NCBI GenBank assembly: GCA_024278935.1
Contig: JAJRSF010000048.1
Location: 124,001 to 188,000 of the forward strand
Reading direction: 5' to 3'
From: Candidatus Zixiibacteriota bacterium
GTDB lineage: Bacteria; Zixibacteria; MSB-5A5; GN15; FEB-12
Length of the DNA: 64,000 bases
Positions 55,406-62,358 of this stretch are shown piece after piece; position 1 is the first letter of the stretch; each line of letters opens with the position of its first letter. Both the position numbers and the translations under genes were made by a program. The notes beneath the pieces were generated by a model. The model was not told where the DNA came from and ran no database searches. It was given only the letters and a program-made list of their open reading frames with translations.

Positions 55406-56209
55406 ATGTTTCAGAAAATTCCAATAATGATAGGGCAGTACCGCCCTTTGAATTCATATATGCACGCAATCGATACTCGGGTCAAAATCCTGCCGATTGT
55501 ACTCCTTCTGATATTGATACTATTCAGCAGTTCAATTCTGTTTTATTCGATAATTCTGGCTCTCATAATTTTGTTCCTCGCATATTCAGGAGTGAACAAA
55601 ACTATCTTAAAAGAAAATCTAAAACCGCTTCTCTTTTTCATCGCCTTTACATCAGGCTACCATTTTTTGTTTACTGGCAAAGAGACCGAAGTTCTATTTT
55701 CGCTATTCAACATCACCCTTTACAAAGGTGCCGTAGTCTCAGCATTTTATTATTCACTGCGTTTGGTTTTATTTCTCTCAGCAGCCTTTTTTGTAACTCT
55801 CACATGCTCACCATCAGAACTTTCAGAAGCAATCACAAAACTACTTCGACCTCTCAAAGTTTTCAAATTTCCTCTCTCTGATTTTTCGCTGATACTTTTT
55901 ATCTCACTTCGATTCATTCCGATTTTATATGAAGAGTTTCATAATATAAAAAATGCACAGCAAATGAGAGGTGTCAAATTTACTGGTTCTTTTATCTCTA
56001 AAATTCTAAATTTAAAACCGATCGTTATTCCACTCTTTTTGTCGGCAATACGAAGAGCCGATGAATTATCCGAAGCGTTACTTGTACGTGGCTACAACTC
56101 AAAAGGGGAGAGAACCTTTTATTCGACTCATCAACTTTCGTATATTGATATATCTTTTTTAATCCTAACCCTATCTTTTATAACCGTTTTGTATTATTTT
56201 ATTGGTTAA
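55406..56209 (+). CDS. EcfT-type transmembrane component of an energy-coupling factor transporter
   Basis: A 267-residue membrane protein with about five helices. The EcfT signature region includes HAIDTRVKILPIVLLLILIL near residue 21 and the two coupling-helix motifs AQQMRGVKFTG and ALLVRGYNSKGER, corresponding to the usual A-R-G motifs. It would couple ATPase subunits to a substrate-binding S component, but neither EcfA nor an S component is encoded here. So the partner genes must be elsewhere and the vitamin or metal carried is unknown. It is first in an operon otherwise devoted to housekeeping functions. Confidence 0.85.
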   Translation: MFQKIPIMIGQYRPLNSYMHAIDTRVKILPIVLLLILILFSSSILFYSIILALIILFLAYSGVNKTILKENLKPLLFFIAFTSGYHFLFTGKETEVLFSLFNITLYKGAVVSAFYYSLRLVLFLSAAFFVTLTCSPSELSEAITKLLRPLKVFKFPLSDFSLILFISLRFIPILYEEFHNIKNAQQMRGVKFTGSFISKILNLKPIVIPLFLSAIRRADELSEALLVRGYNSKGERTFYSTHQLSYIDISFLILTLSFITVLYYFIG

Positions 56210-56210
56210 G

Positions 56211-56972
56211 ATGAACAAAAATATAAAACTCATTGTCGAATACGATGGCACCAACTTCGCCGGCTGGCAATCCCAGCTAAATGGTATCACAGTGCAGGAT
56301 AAAATCCAGGATGCTATCTTCAAAACGACCGGGCAGAAAATAAATATGTCAGCCGCTGGTCGCACCGATGCAGGTGTCCATGCCTTAGGGCAGACTGCAA
56401 ATTTCCAAATCGACCATACTGTCGAACCATCCCAATACAAAAACGCCCTCAACTATTATCTCCCAAAAGATATCCGTATCAAATCATCATCAGAAGTTCC
56501 CCTTGATTTCCATTCTCGCTTTGATGCGCTCTCAAAAGTCTACCGCTATATTATCGGCTTTGAAAATTCTGCTCTCTATTTTAACCAGCGATGGGAAATG
56601 ACCGAAAAACTCAATTTAGAAACACTTTCAAAAACCGCCGAACTTGTAATTGGCGAACATGACTTTGCCCCATTTTGTGTGGTGACATCTCGCAAAGAAA
56701 ACAACAATTGCACTATTTTTGAAGCCGACTGGAAATTTGATAACGGACAGGCAATTTTTGAAATTAGAGGTAACCGCTTCTTACACAGCATGATTAGGTC
56801 TATGGTTGGAGCAATGGTTCAAATTGCCTCTCAAAAACAAGCCAAAAATAAGCAGCACTTGACTTTAGATTCGTTTAGAGATATTATAGAAAGCTCTACT
56901 GATTATAGAATTTCAAGCTCCGCACCGGCACAGGGATTGTACCTCGTTTCGGTCGAATACAAAAAGGATTAA
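56211..56972 (+). CDS. truA: tRNA pseudouridine(38-40) synthase
   Basis: A 253-residue TruA from ATG 56211, just after the ecfT stop. A TTG at 56202 would only add three residues. LIVEYDGTNFAGWQSQ at the N-terminus and the catalytic Asp in AAGRTDAGVHALGQ near residue 52 are diagnostic, with FEIRGNRFLHSMIRSMVG near 185. It modifies uridines in the tRNA anticodon arm. Confidence 0.94.
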   Translation: MNKNIKLIVEYDGTNFAGWQSQLNGITVQDKIQDAIFKTTGQKINMSAAGRTDAGVHALGQTANFQIDHTVEPSQYKNALNYYLPKDIRIKSSSEVPLDFHSRFDALSKVYRYIIGFENSALYFNQRWEMTEKLNLETLSKTAELVIGEHDFAPFCVVTSRKENNNCTIFEADWKFDNGQAIFEIRGNRFLHSMIRSMVGAMVQIASQKQAKNKQHLTLDSFRDIIESSTDYRISSSAPAQGLYLVSVEYKKD

Positions 56973-56975
56973 AGA

Positions 56976-57620
56976 ATGAAATTTTTTATCGATACCGCTA
57001 ATTTAGAAGAAATCAAAACTGCTGCATCACTAGGTGTTTTAGATGGCGTCACAACTAACCCATCTTTGGCAGCCAGAGAAACAGCTCCATACAAAGAAAT
57101 TTTAGCAGAAATCTGCAAGGTCGTCAAAGGTCCTGTTTCTGCCGAAGTTATCGCAACAGATTTTGATGGCATGATGAAAGAAGCCGAAGAGCTTATGAAA
57201 ATCGGCGACAATATCGTTGTCAAAATTCCTACAATCTTAGAAGGTCTCAAAGCAATCAAAGCACTCTCCACCCAAGGCGTCATGACCAACGCAACTTTAG
57301 TTTTCTCACCTATGCAGGCACTTCTTGTTGCTAAAGCTGGTGCCACTTATGTCTCTCCATTTATTGGACGCCTCGATGACATCTCTCACAACGGCATGGA
57401 ACTTATTGATTCTATCTGCACAATTTATAACAACTATACTTTCGCAACCGAAGTTCTCGTAGCATCGGTAAGACATCCAATGCACGTTGTCGACGCTGCC
57501 CTTATAGGTGCCGATGTTGTCACTATGCCACTCAAAGTTATTTCACAACTGATCAAACATCCTCTTACAGACATCGGTCTTGAAGCATTCTTAGCAGATT
57601 ATAAAAAGGCAAATAAATAA
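56976..57620 (+). CDS. Transaldolase, short (TalC/fructose-6-phosphate aldolase-like) type
   Basis: A 214-residue class I aldolase of the small transaldolase family: [33 protein letters not shown], the Schiff-base lysine in [17 protein letters not shown] near residue 85, and [13 protein letters not shown]. It acts in the non-oxidative pentose phosphate pathway. Transaldolase and fructose-6-phosphate aldolase activities are not separable by these motifs. It is separated from truA by 3 bases. Confidence 0.93.
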   Translation: MKFFIDTANLEEIKTAASLGVLDGVTTNPSLAARETAPYKEILAEICKVVKGPVSAEVIATDFDGMMKEAEELMKIGDNIVVKIPTILEGLKAIKALSTQGVMTNATLVFSPMQALLVAKAGATYVSPFIGRLDDISHNGMELIDSICTIYNNYTFATEVLVASVRHPMHVVDAALIGADVVTMPLKVISQLIKHPLTDIGLEAFLADYKKANK

Positions 57621-58913
57621 ATGATCGAAAGATATACACTAAAAGATATGGGAGCTATCTGGTCTGACCAAAGTAAATATCAATGTTGGTTAGAAGTCGA
57701 AGTAGCCGCCGCCAAAGCAATGGCAGATGCAAAAATGATTCCGATGAAGTCCTATAAAGTCATTGCTAATAAAGCAAAATTCGATGTTGCCCGTATCAAT
57801 GAAATCGAAGCAGAAATCAACCACGATGTTATCGCATTCCTTACATCGGTTTCCGAATATGTAGGGGAAGATGCCAAGTACTTACACTTCGGTATGACAT
57901 CTTCAGATATGCTAGACACCGCTCTTTCATTACAGATGAAAAAAGCAGCAGCAATCATCGACAAAAAAGTTGTCCTCGCATTAAAAGAAATAAAAAAACT
58001 AGCCGAAAAATATAAAATGTCGCCATGTATCGGACGTTCCCATGGTGTCTTCGCTGAACCTACCACAGTAGGTCTCAAATTTGCCATCTGGTACACCGAA
58101 CTATCTCGTGCCAAAGAACGTTTTGATGCTGCCACTAAATCAATTTCTGTTGGTATGGTCTCAGGAGCAGTTGGAAATTTTGCTAACTTAGATCCTAAGA
58201 TTGAAAAAGCAGTTTGTAAAGAACTCGGCTTAAAACCTGCCGAAGTTTCTACCCAGGTTATCCAGCGTGATCGTCATGCCGCATTTATAAATGCTATCGC
58301 CCTCATGGGTTCATCGCTTGAAAAATTTGCGACCGAAGTCCGACATCTGCAACGTACCGAAGTGAACGAAATGATGGAAGGCTTTTCCACAAAACAAAAA
58401 GGTTCTTCCGCTATGCCGCATAAGAAAAACCCGATCACTGCCGAACGTATCACCGGTATTGCTCGCTTGGTTCGTGGCTATGCTGTTTCCGCTATGGAAA
58501 ATATTGCCCTCTGGCATGAACGTGACATTGCTCATTCTTCGGTCGAGAGAGTTATCATTCCTGACTCATGTATCATCATTGATTACGGTCTCCAAAAATT
58601 TATTGAGCTACTCAAAGGTCTTGTCGTTAATGAAAAACGGATGATTGAAAATATCTATTACAAAGGCGGAGTAGTTTTTTCACAACGCTTCCTTTTGAAA
58701 CTTACAACAAAAGTTGAAACTCGTGACATCGCCTACCGTCTTGTTCAGAAAAATGCAATGGCTGCCAACGATGGCAAAGGACTCTTCCGTGACTTACTCA
58801 AAGAAGATGCCGAAGTAAGAAAATATTTATCTGAAAAAGAAATAGATAATTGTTTTGGATTAGATTACTATACGAAAAACGTTTCAAAAATATTCAGACG
58901 GGTCTTTAAATAA
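57621..58913 (+). CDS. purB: Adenylosuccinate lyase
   Basis: A 430-residue fumarase/aspartase superfamily enzyme acting twice in purine synthesis. The N-terminus MIERYTLKDMGAIWSDQSKY, the catalytic-His region FGMTSSDMLDTALS and PCIGRSHGVFAEPTTVG, and the signature GSSAMPHKKNPITAERI near residue 262 are all present. It starts directly at the base after the transaldolase stop and overlaps psd by one base. Confidence 0.95.
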   Translation: MIERYTLKDMGAIWSDQSKYQCWLEVEVAAAKAMADAKMIPMKSYKVIANKAKFDVARINEIEAEINHDVIAFLTSVSEYVGEDAKYLHFGMTSSDMLDTALSLQMKKAAAIIDKKVVLALKEIKKLAEKYKMSPCIGRSHGVFAEPTTVGLKFAIWYTELSRAKERFDAATKSISVGMVSGAVGNFANLDPKIEKAVCKELGLKPAEVSTQVIQRDRHAAFINAIALMGSSLEKFATEVRHLQRTEVNEMMEGFSTKQKGSSAMPHKKNPITAERITGIARLVRGYAVSAMENIALWHERDIAHSSVERVIIPDSCIIIDYGLQKFIELLKGLVVNEKRMIENIYYKGGVVFSQRFLLKLTTKVETRDIAYRLVQKNAMAANDGKGLFRDLLKEDAEVRKYLSEKEIDNCFGLDYYTKNVSKIFRRVFK

Positions 58914-59593
58914 TGATAGCGAAAGAAGGCTACATATTTATATTTCTTTCTTTAATAATAATGATACTTTGTTACGCAGCATCATTAGCGATGCAAAGCA
59001 CAATCTTTTATGCTTTTGCTGTGCTGTTTGCTGCCCTAACTTTGTTTATCACATATTTCTTTCGTGACCCAAACAGAACTTTTGAAAACAAAGATGGCGT
59101 ACTTGTTTCACCCGCCGATGGAAAAGTATTGTATGTGAAAAATATCGGACATCATGATTTTGTAGGTGGTGACACTATCAAAATTGCGATCTTTCTGAAT
59201 GTCTTTGATGTACATATCAACCGTATTCCGACTGACGGAAAAATCGACTTTGTGAAATATAACCCCGGCAAGTTTCATGTTGCCTCGGTTGACAAAGCAT
59301 CCGATTTAAACGAACAGACCGAAATCGGTATAACTGCCAAAACAGGGCAGAAGATAATCTGCAAACAAATCGCCGGACTTATTGCCCGTCGTATTGTCTG
59401 CCGTATCAAAGATGGCGACTCAGTCACCGCAGGAAACAGGTTCGGGCTTATTCGTTTTGGCTCACGCACCGAACTCTTTGTACCGGCTGATACAAAAATA
59501 GATGTCAAAGCTGGCGATCATGTTGTCGGAAGCGAAACTATTATCGGACAACTCACGTCTAAAGAGATAGATAGTAATGCAGAGGAAAATTAA
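58913..59593 (+). CDS. psd: Phosphatidylserine decarboxylase (short, archaeal/Gram-positive-like type)
   Basis: A 226-residue proenzyme: two N-terminal helices, YFFRDPNRTFENKDGVLVSPADGKV near residue 45, FLNVFDVHINRIPTDGKI near 100, and the self-cleavage site in LIRFGSRTELFVP near 180, where the Ser becomes the pyruvoyl group. It makes phosphatidylethanolamine from phosphatidylserine. Directly followed by pssA, giving the whole two-step route. Confidence 0.93.
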   Translation: MIAKEGYIFIFLSLIIMILCYAASLAMQSTIFYAFAVLFAALTLFITYFFRDPNRTFENKDGVLVSPADGKVLYVKNIGHHDFVGGDTIKIAIFLNVFDVHINRIPTDGKIDFVKYNPGKFHVASVDKASDLNEQTEIGITAKTGQKIICKQIAGLIARRIVCRIKDGDSVTAGNRFGLIRFGSRTELFVPADTKIDVKAGDHVVGSETIIGQLTSKEIDSNAEEN

Positions 59594-59597
59594 TTAA

Positions 59598-60353
59598 ATG
59601 ATTAACAGAGCTGTCATTCCAGGTACTTTCACAATGGGTAATATTGTTTGTGGATTTTTGGCAATCTTATCAGCCTTTAATGGTGAAATCGTTGATGCCT
59701 GCTGGCTGATTGTCTTGGCAGGATTCCTTGATGCCCTCGATGGAAAAGTCGCTCGAATCTCAGGCGGTGCATCCCAATTCGGAGTTGAACTCGATTCCCT
59801 GGCAGACTTCCTGTCATTTGGCGTTGCCCCTGCTGTTTTAGTTCATACAATTATTTTGAACTACCTTGGCAAATTAGGCTGGGTCATCTCAATCGTTTAT
59901 ATCATGGCAGCATCATACAGATTAGCACGCTACAACCTACTGGCAGATACTGATGAGAAAAAAGACTTCCTCGGTCTTCCTGTTCCAATGGCTGCCTTAC
60001 CGCTAGTTACCTATATTATCTTTTCATACAAAATTTGGGGTAGTTTACAATATTCAGAAATTTTAATCACTATGGTCATTCTTTTCGCCTTTTTGATGGT
60101 CTCACAAGTGAATTATGACGCTTTCCCCGATAAATTTGAAACCCCACAAGCAAAAAGGAAACTCGGTTTATTACTCATTTCTGCAATAATAATTGTAATA
60201 AAACCAAGACTTTTATTGTTTCCGTTTTTTGCTTTATATATATTGTATGGTATAACTCATCAGGTGTATGTGTTATTATATACCGGTGTTGGGAAAATTT
60301 CCAACAACGATAATGAAAGAAGAAAGTCAGATAAAAGGTTAGATAATGAGTAA
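59598..60353 (+). CDS. pssA: CDP-diacylglycerol-serine O-phosphatidyltransferase
   Basis: A 251-residue integral membrane enzyme of the CDP-alcohol phosphatidyltransferase family. The signature DALDGKVARISGG and ELDSLADFLSFG (DG-x2-AR-x8-G-x3-D-x3-D) lies at residues about 45-75. It makes phosphatidylserine, the substrate of Psd encoded four bases upstream. The end overlaps purS by 8 bases. Confidence 0.93.
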   Translation: MINRAVIPGTFTMGNIVCGFLAILSAFNGEIVDACWLIVLAGFLDALDGKVARISGGASQFGVELDSLADFLSFGVAPAVLVHTIILNYLGKLGWVISIVYIMAASYRLARYNLLADTDEKKDFLGLPVPMAALPLVTYIIFSYKIWGSLQYSEILITMVILFAFLMVSQVNYDAFPDKFETPQAKRKLGLLLISAIIIVIKPRLLLFPFFALYILYGITHQVYVLLYTGVGKISNNDNERRKSDKRLDNE

Positions 60354-60582
60354 AAAAACTGTATATGTTCGGCTCAAAGAAGGTGTCCTAGACCCACAGG
60401 GTGTAACGATAAATAAATCACTCAAACAGATGGGTTACGATGATTTTATCTCTGTCCGTTTTGGTAAATTCTTTGAACTGGAAATTAAAGATGATGCGAC
60501 CGATATTGATCGCAAACTTAATGAAGTCTGTGAAAAACTTCTCAGCAATCCGGTTATCGAAAACTTTACGGTGGAGAAATAA
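60346..60582 (+). CDS. purS: Phosphoribosylformylglycinamidine synthase subunit PurS
   Basis: A 78-residue PurS: VYVRLKEGVLDPQGVTINKSL and the FFELEI strand are typical. It bridges PurQ and PurL in the multi-subunit FGAM synthase. It overlaps pssA and is followed after 2 bases by purQ. PurL is not in the window. Confidence 0.93.
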   Translation: MSKKTVYVRLKEGVLDPQGVTINKSLKQMGYDDFISVRFGKFFELEIKDDATDIDRKLNEVCEKLLSNPVIENFTVEK

Positions 60583-60584
60583 AA

Positions 60585-61292
60585 ATGAAATTTGGGGTCG
60601 TAACATTTCCCGGATCAAATTGTGATTATGATGCCTACGCTGCCGTAAGACATGTCGTCGGCGAAGATGTAGAATTTCTTTGGCATAAATCAAATGATCT
60701 CTTGAACTCCGACGTTATCATTTTACCGGGTGGCTTCACCTATGGTGACTATTTACGCTCCGGTGCTATTGCCAAATTTGCACCGATTATGGAATCGGTC
60801 ATCAAATTTGCAAACAGCGGTGGAAGAGTTATCGGTATTTGTAATGGGTTTCAGGTCTTAACAGAATCAGGTCTTTTACCGGGTGCTTTAATCCGTAATG
60901 ATCATCTTCGGTTCAGTTGCAAATATGTATATCTCAAAGTTACCAATAATCAAACAGATTATACTTCGGTTTGTAAAAATGGTGACGTTCTAAAAATTCC
61001 TATTGCCCATGGCGAAGGAAATTATTACAATTTTGATGGTGACATAAAAACTCTCGAAGATAACAACCAGATTGTTTTTAGATATTGTGATGAAAACGGT
61101 GATGTCAATGCACAAAGTAATCCAAACGGTTCTATCAATAACATCGCCGGTATTATGAACAAAGAAGGTAATGTCCTCGGCATGATGCCTCACCCGGAAC
61201 GTGCTGTTGAGCAACTTCTAGGTTCAACCGACGGATTACGTTTGTTTGAATCACTCCAAACAGCGTTCTCTAAAGTGTCGATAGGCGGTTAG
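60585..61292 (+). CDS. purQ: Phosphoribosylformylglycinamidine synthase subunit PurQ
   Basis: A 235-residue class I glutamine amidotransferase. The N-terminus KFGVVTFPGSNCDYDAY, the nucleophile Cys in GRVIGICNGFQVLTESGLLP near residue 88, and the His/Glu of MMPHPERAVEQLLGSTDG near 205 give the full triad. It supplies ammonia to the FGAM synthase complex. Confidence 0.95.
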   Translation: MKFGVVTFPGSNCDYDAYAAVRHVVGEDVEFLWHKSNDLLNSDVIILPGGFTYGDYLRSGAIAKFAPIMESVIKFANSGGRVIGICNGFQVLTESGLLPGALIRNDHLRFSCKYVYLKVTNNQTDYTSVCKNGDVLKIPIAHGEGNYYNFDGDIKTLEDNNQIVFRYCDENGDVNAQSNPNGSINNIAGIMNKEGNVLGMMPHPERAVEQLLGSTDGLRLFESLQTAFSKVSIGG

Positions 61293-61293
61293 T

Positions 61294-61560
61294 TTGAAAA
61301 GAAGAGAAACTACATTTATTATTGTTGCCTTAATCTTAGGAGCAGTCCTTGGTGGACTTGTTGGTGACATTGTCGGGACATTTTTACCCGATAGTGCCGC
61401 TAAAACTGTCTTCACAACATCTATTCCTATTGGCTTTGATGCAGTAAAAATTGATTTATATACAATCGCGTTTACTATCGGTTTAAAATTAAAAATAAAT
61501 TTTATGTCGATGCTTGTAGTTCTATTAGTTATTATCTATTTTAGATGGTGGTATTTATAA
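61294..61560 (+). CDS. DUF4321-type small membrane protein
   Basis: An 88-residue protein starting at TTG 61294, one base after purQ ends. Its N-terminal helix contains ILGAVLGGLVGDIVGTFLP, and a second helix is near the C-terminus. The middle includes IDLYTIAFTIGLKLKIN. This matches the DUF4321 family of short membrane proteins, whose role is unknown. Confidence 0.68.
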   Translation: MKRRETTFIIVALILGAVLGGLVGDIVGTFLPDSAAKTVFTTSIPIGFDAVKIDLYTIAFTIGLKLKINFMSMLVVLLVIIYFRWWYL

Positions 61561-61587
61561 TGATTATCTCACCTCAGGAGGTGTAAA

Positions 61588-61800
61588 ATGTTTGGCATGG
61601 GTCCACTTGAAATGATCCTTATCTTTTTAGCTATTCTTTTGTTATTCGGTGCAAAAAGACTTCCCGAAATCGCAAAAGGTTTAGGTAAAGGAATCTCGGA
61701 ATTTAAAACAGCAATGAAAGATACAACAAACGAACTGAAAGGTTCAATTGAAGAATCTGACAAAAAAGATAACAAAGAAGAAAAAAAAGACAATAAGTAA
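61588..61800 (+). CDS. tatA: Twin-arginine translocase TatA/TatE component
   Basis: A 70-residue protein after CTCAGGAGGTGTAAA, the best ribosome site in this operon. A short membrane helix MGPLEMILIFLAILLLFGAKR, the conserved LPEIAKGLGKGISEFK amphipathic helix and a charged KKDNKEEKKDNK tail are the TatA hallmarks. tatB and tatC are not present here. Confidence 0.92.
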   Translation: MFGMGPLEMILIFLAILLLFGAKRLPEIAKGLGKGISEFKTAMKDTTNELKGSIEESDKKDNKEEKKDNK

Positions 61801-61805
61801 AACAG

Positions 61806-62279
61806 ATGGACAACATATTTCGCAATGGCGATAAATTCAGTTTAAAAGATGCTGAGAAAATAAGCAAAGTTTTACACGCTGAAAAACTTTCAGAAGAATC
61901 CGATCGCTTTCGTATTCGTATTGTTGACGCCGAAAGCAGACGCTCGCTTTCTTTGGAAATCTTCCCCGAAGTTTCTTTGGGCAAAGTACGTGGCATGCTT
62001 ATCGTTGTCTACACCGGTAACTCTCATTTACAATTACATAATTGTACCGGCTATGTTATCTCTGAAGAATTAGGCGAAGTTACATTCATCGCTGAATCTT
62101 CTGACAGACTCTCAGGCATAGTAGTTGAACAAGGAGCTTCATGCTCTTTATATGCTGCCTTAGACCGTGAACTTATTTCATCCGACTTTACCCAGCTTGG
62201 GGTAGAGGTTATGCTCTCAGGAGTTGCCTTGTCTTTAGCGGAAGATTTGCTTTCGTCAGATTCAGGCGACGAAGAATAG
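61806..62279 (+). CDS. Conserved-looking protein of unknown function
   Basis: A 157-residue soluble protein with no signal peptide, 5 bases after tatA. Sequence alternates beta-rich stretches (RFRIRIVDAESRRSLSLEIF, VRGMLIVVYTGNSHLQLHN) and ends with an acidic tail SSDSGDEE. A single CTGYVISEELGEVTFIAES region hints at a small barrel or cupin-like fold, but I recognise no family. It is the last gene of the operon, followed by a terminator. Confidence 0.55.
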   Translation: MDNIFRNGDKFSLKDAEKISKVLHAEKLSEESDRFRIRIVDAESRRSLSLEIFPEVSLGKVRGMLIVVYTGNSHLQLHNCTGYVISEELGEVTFIAESSDRLSGIVVEQGASCSLYAALDRELISSDFTQLGVEVMLSGVALSLAEDLLSSDSGDEE

Positions 62280-62301
62280 TCTTTGCTTCCCATAAAATAA
62301 T

Positions 62302-62338
62302 AAAGCCGTTGGCGTAATACGCACCAACGGCTTTTCTC
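62302..62338 (+). terminator. Rho-independent terminator
   Basis: AAAGCCGTTGG (62302-62312) / CCAACGGCTTT (62324-62334) stem with an inner CGT/ACG pairing in the loop and a short T-tract. It ends the ecfT-to-61806 operon just before the convergent kinase gene. Confidence 0.85.
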
Positions 62339-62358
62339 TTAGTTGATAAAAATATTTT

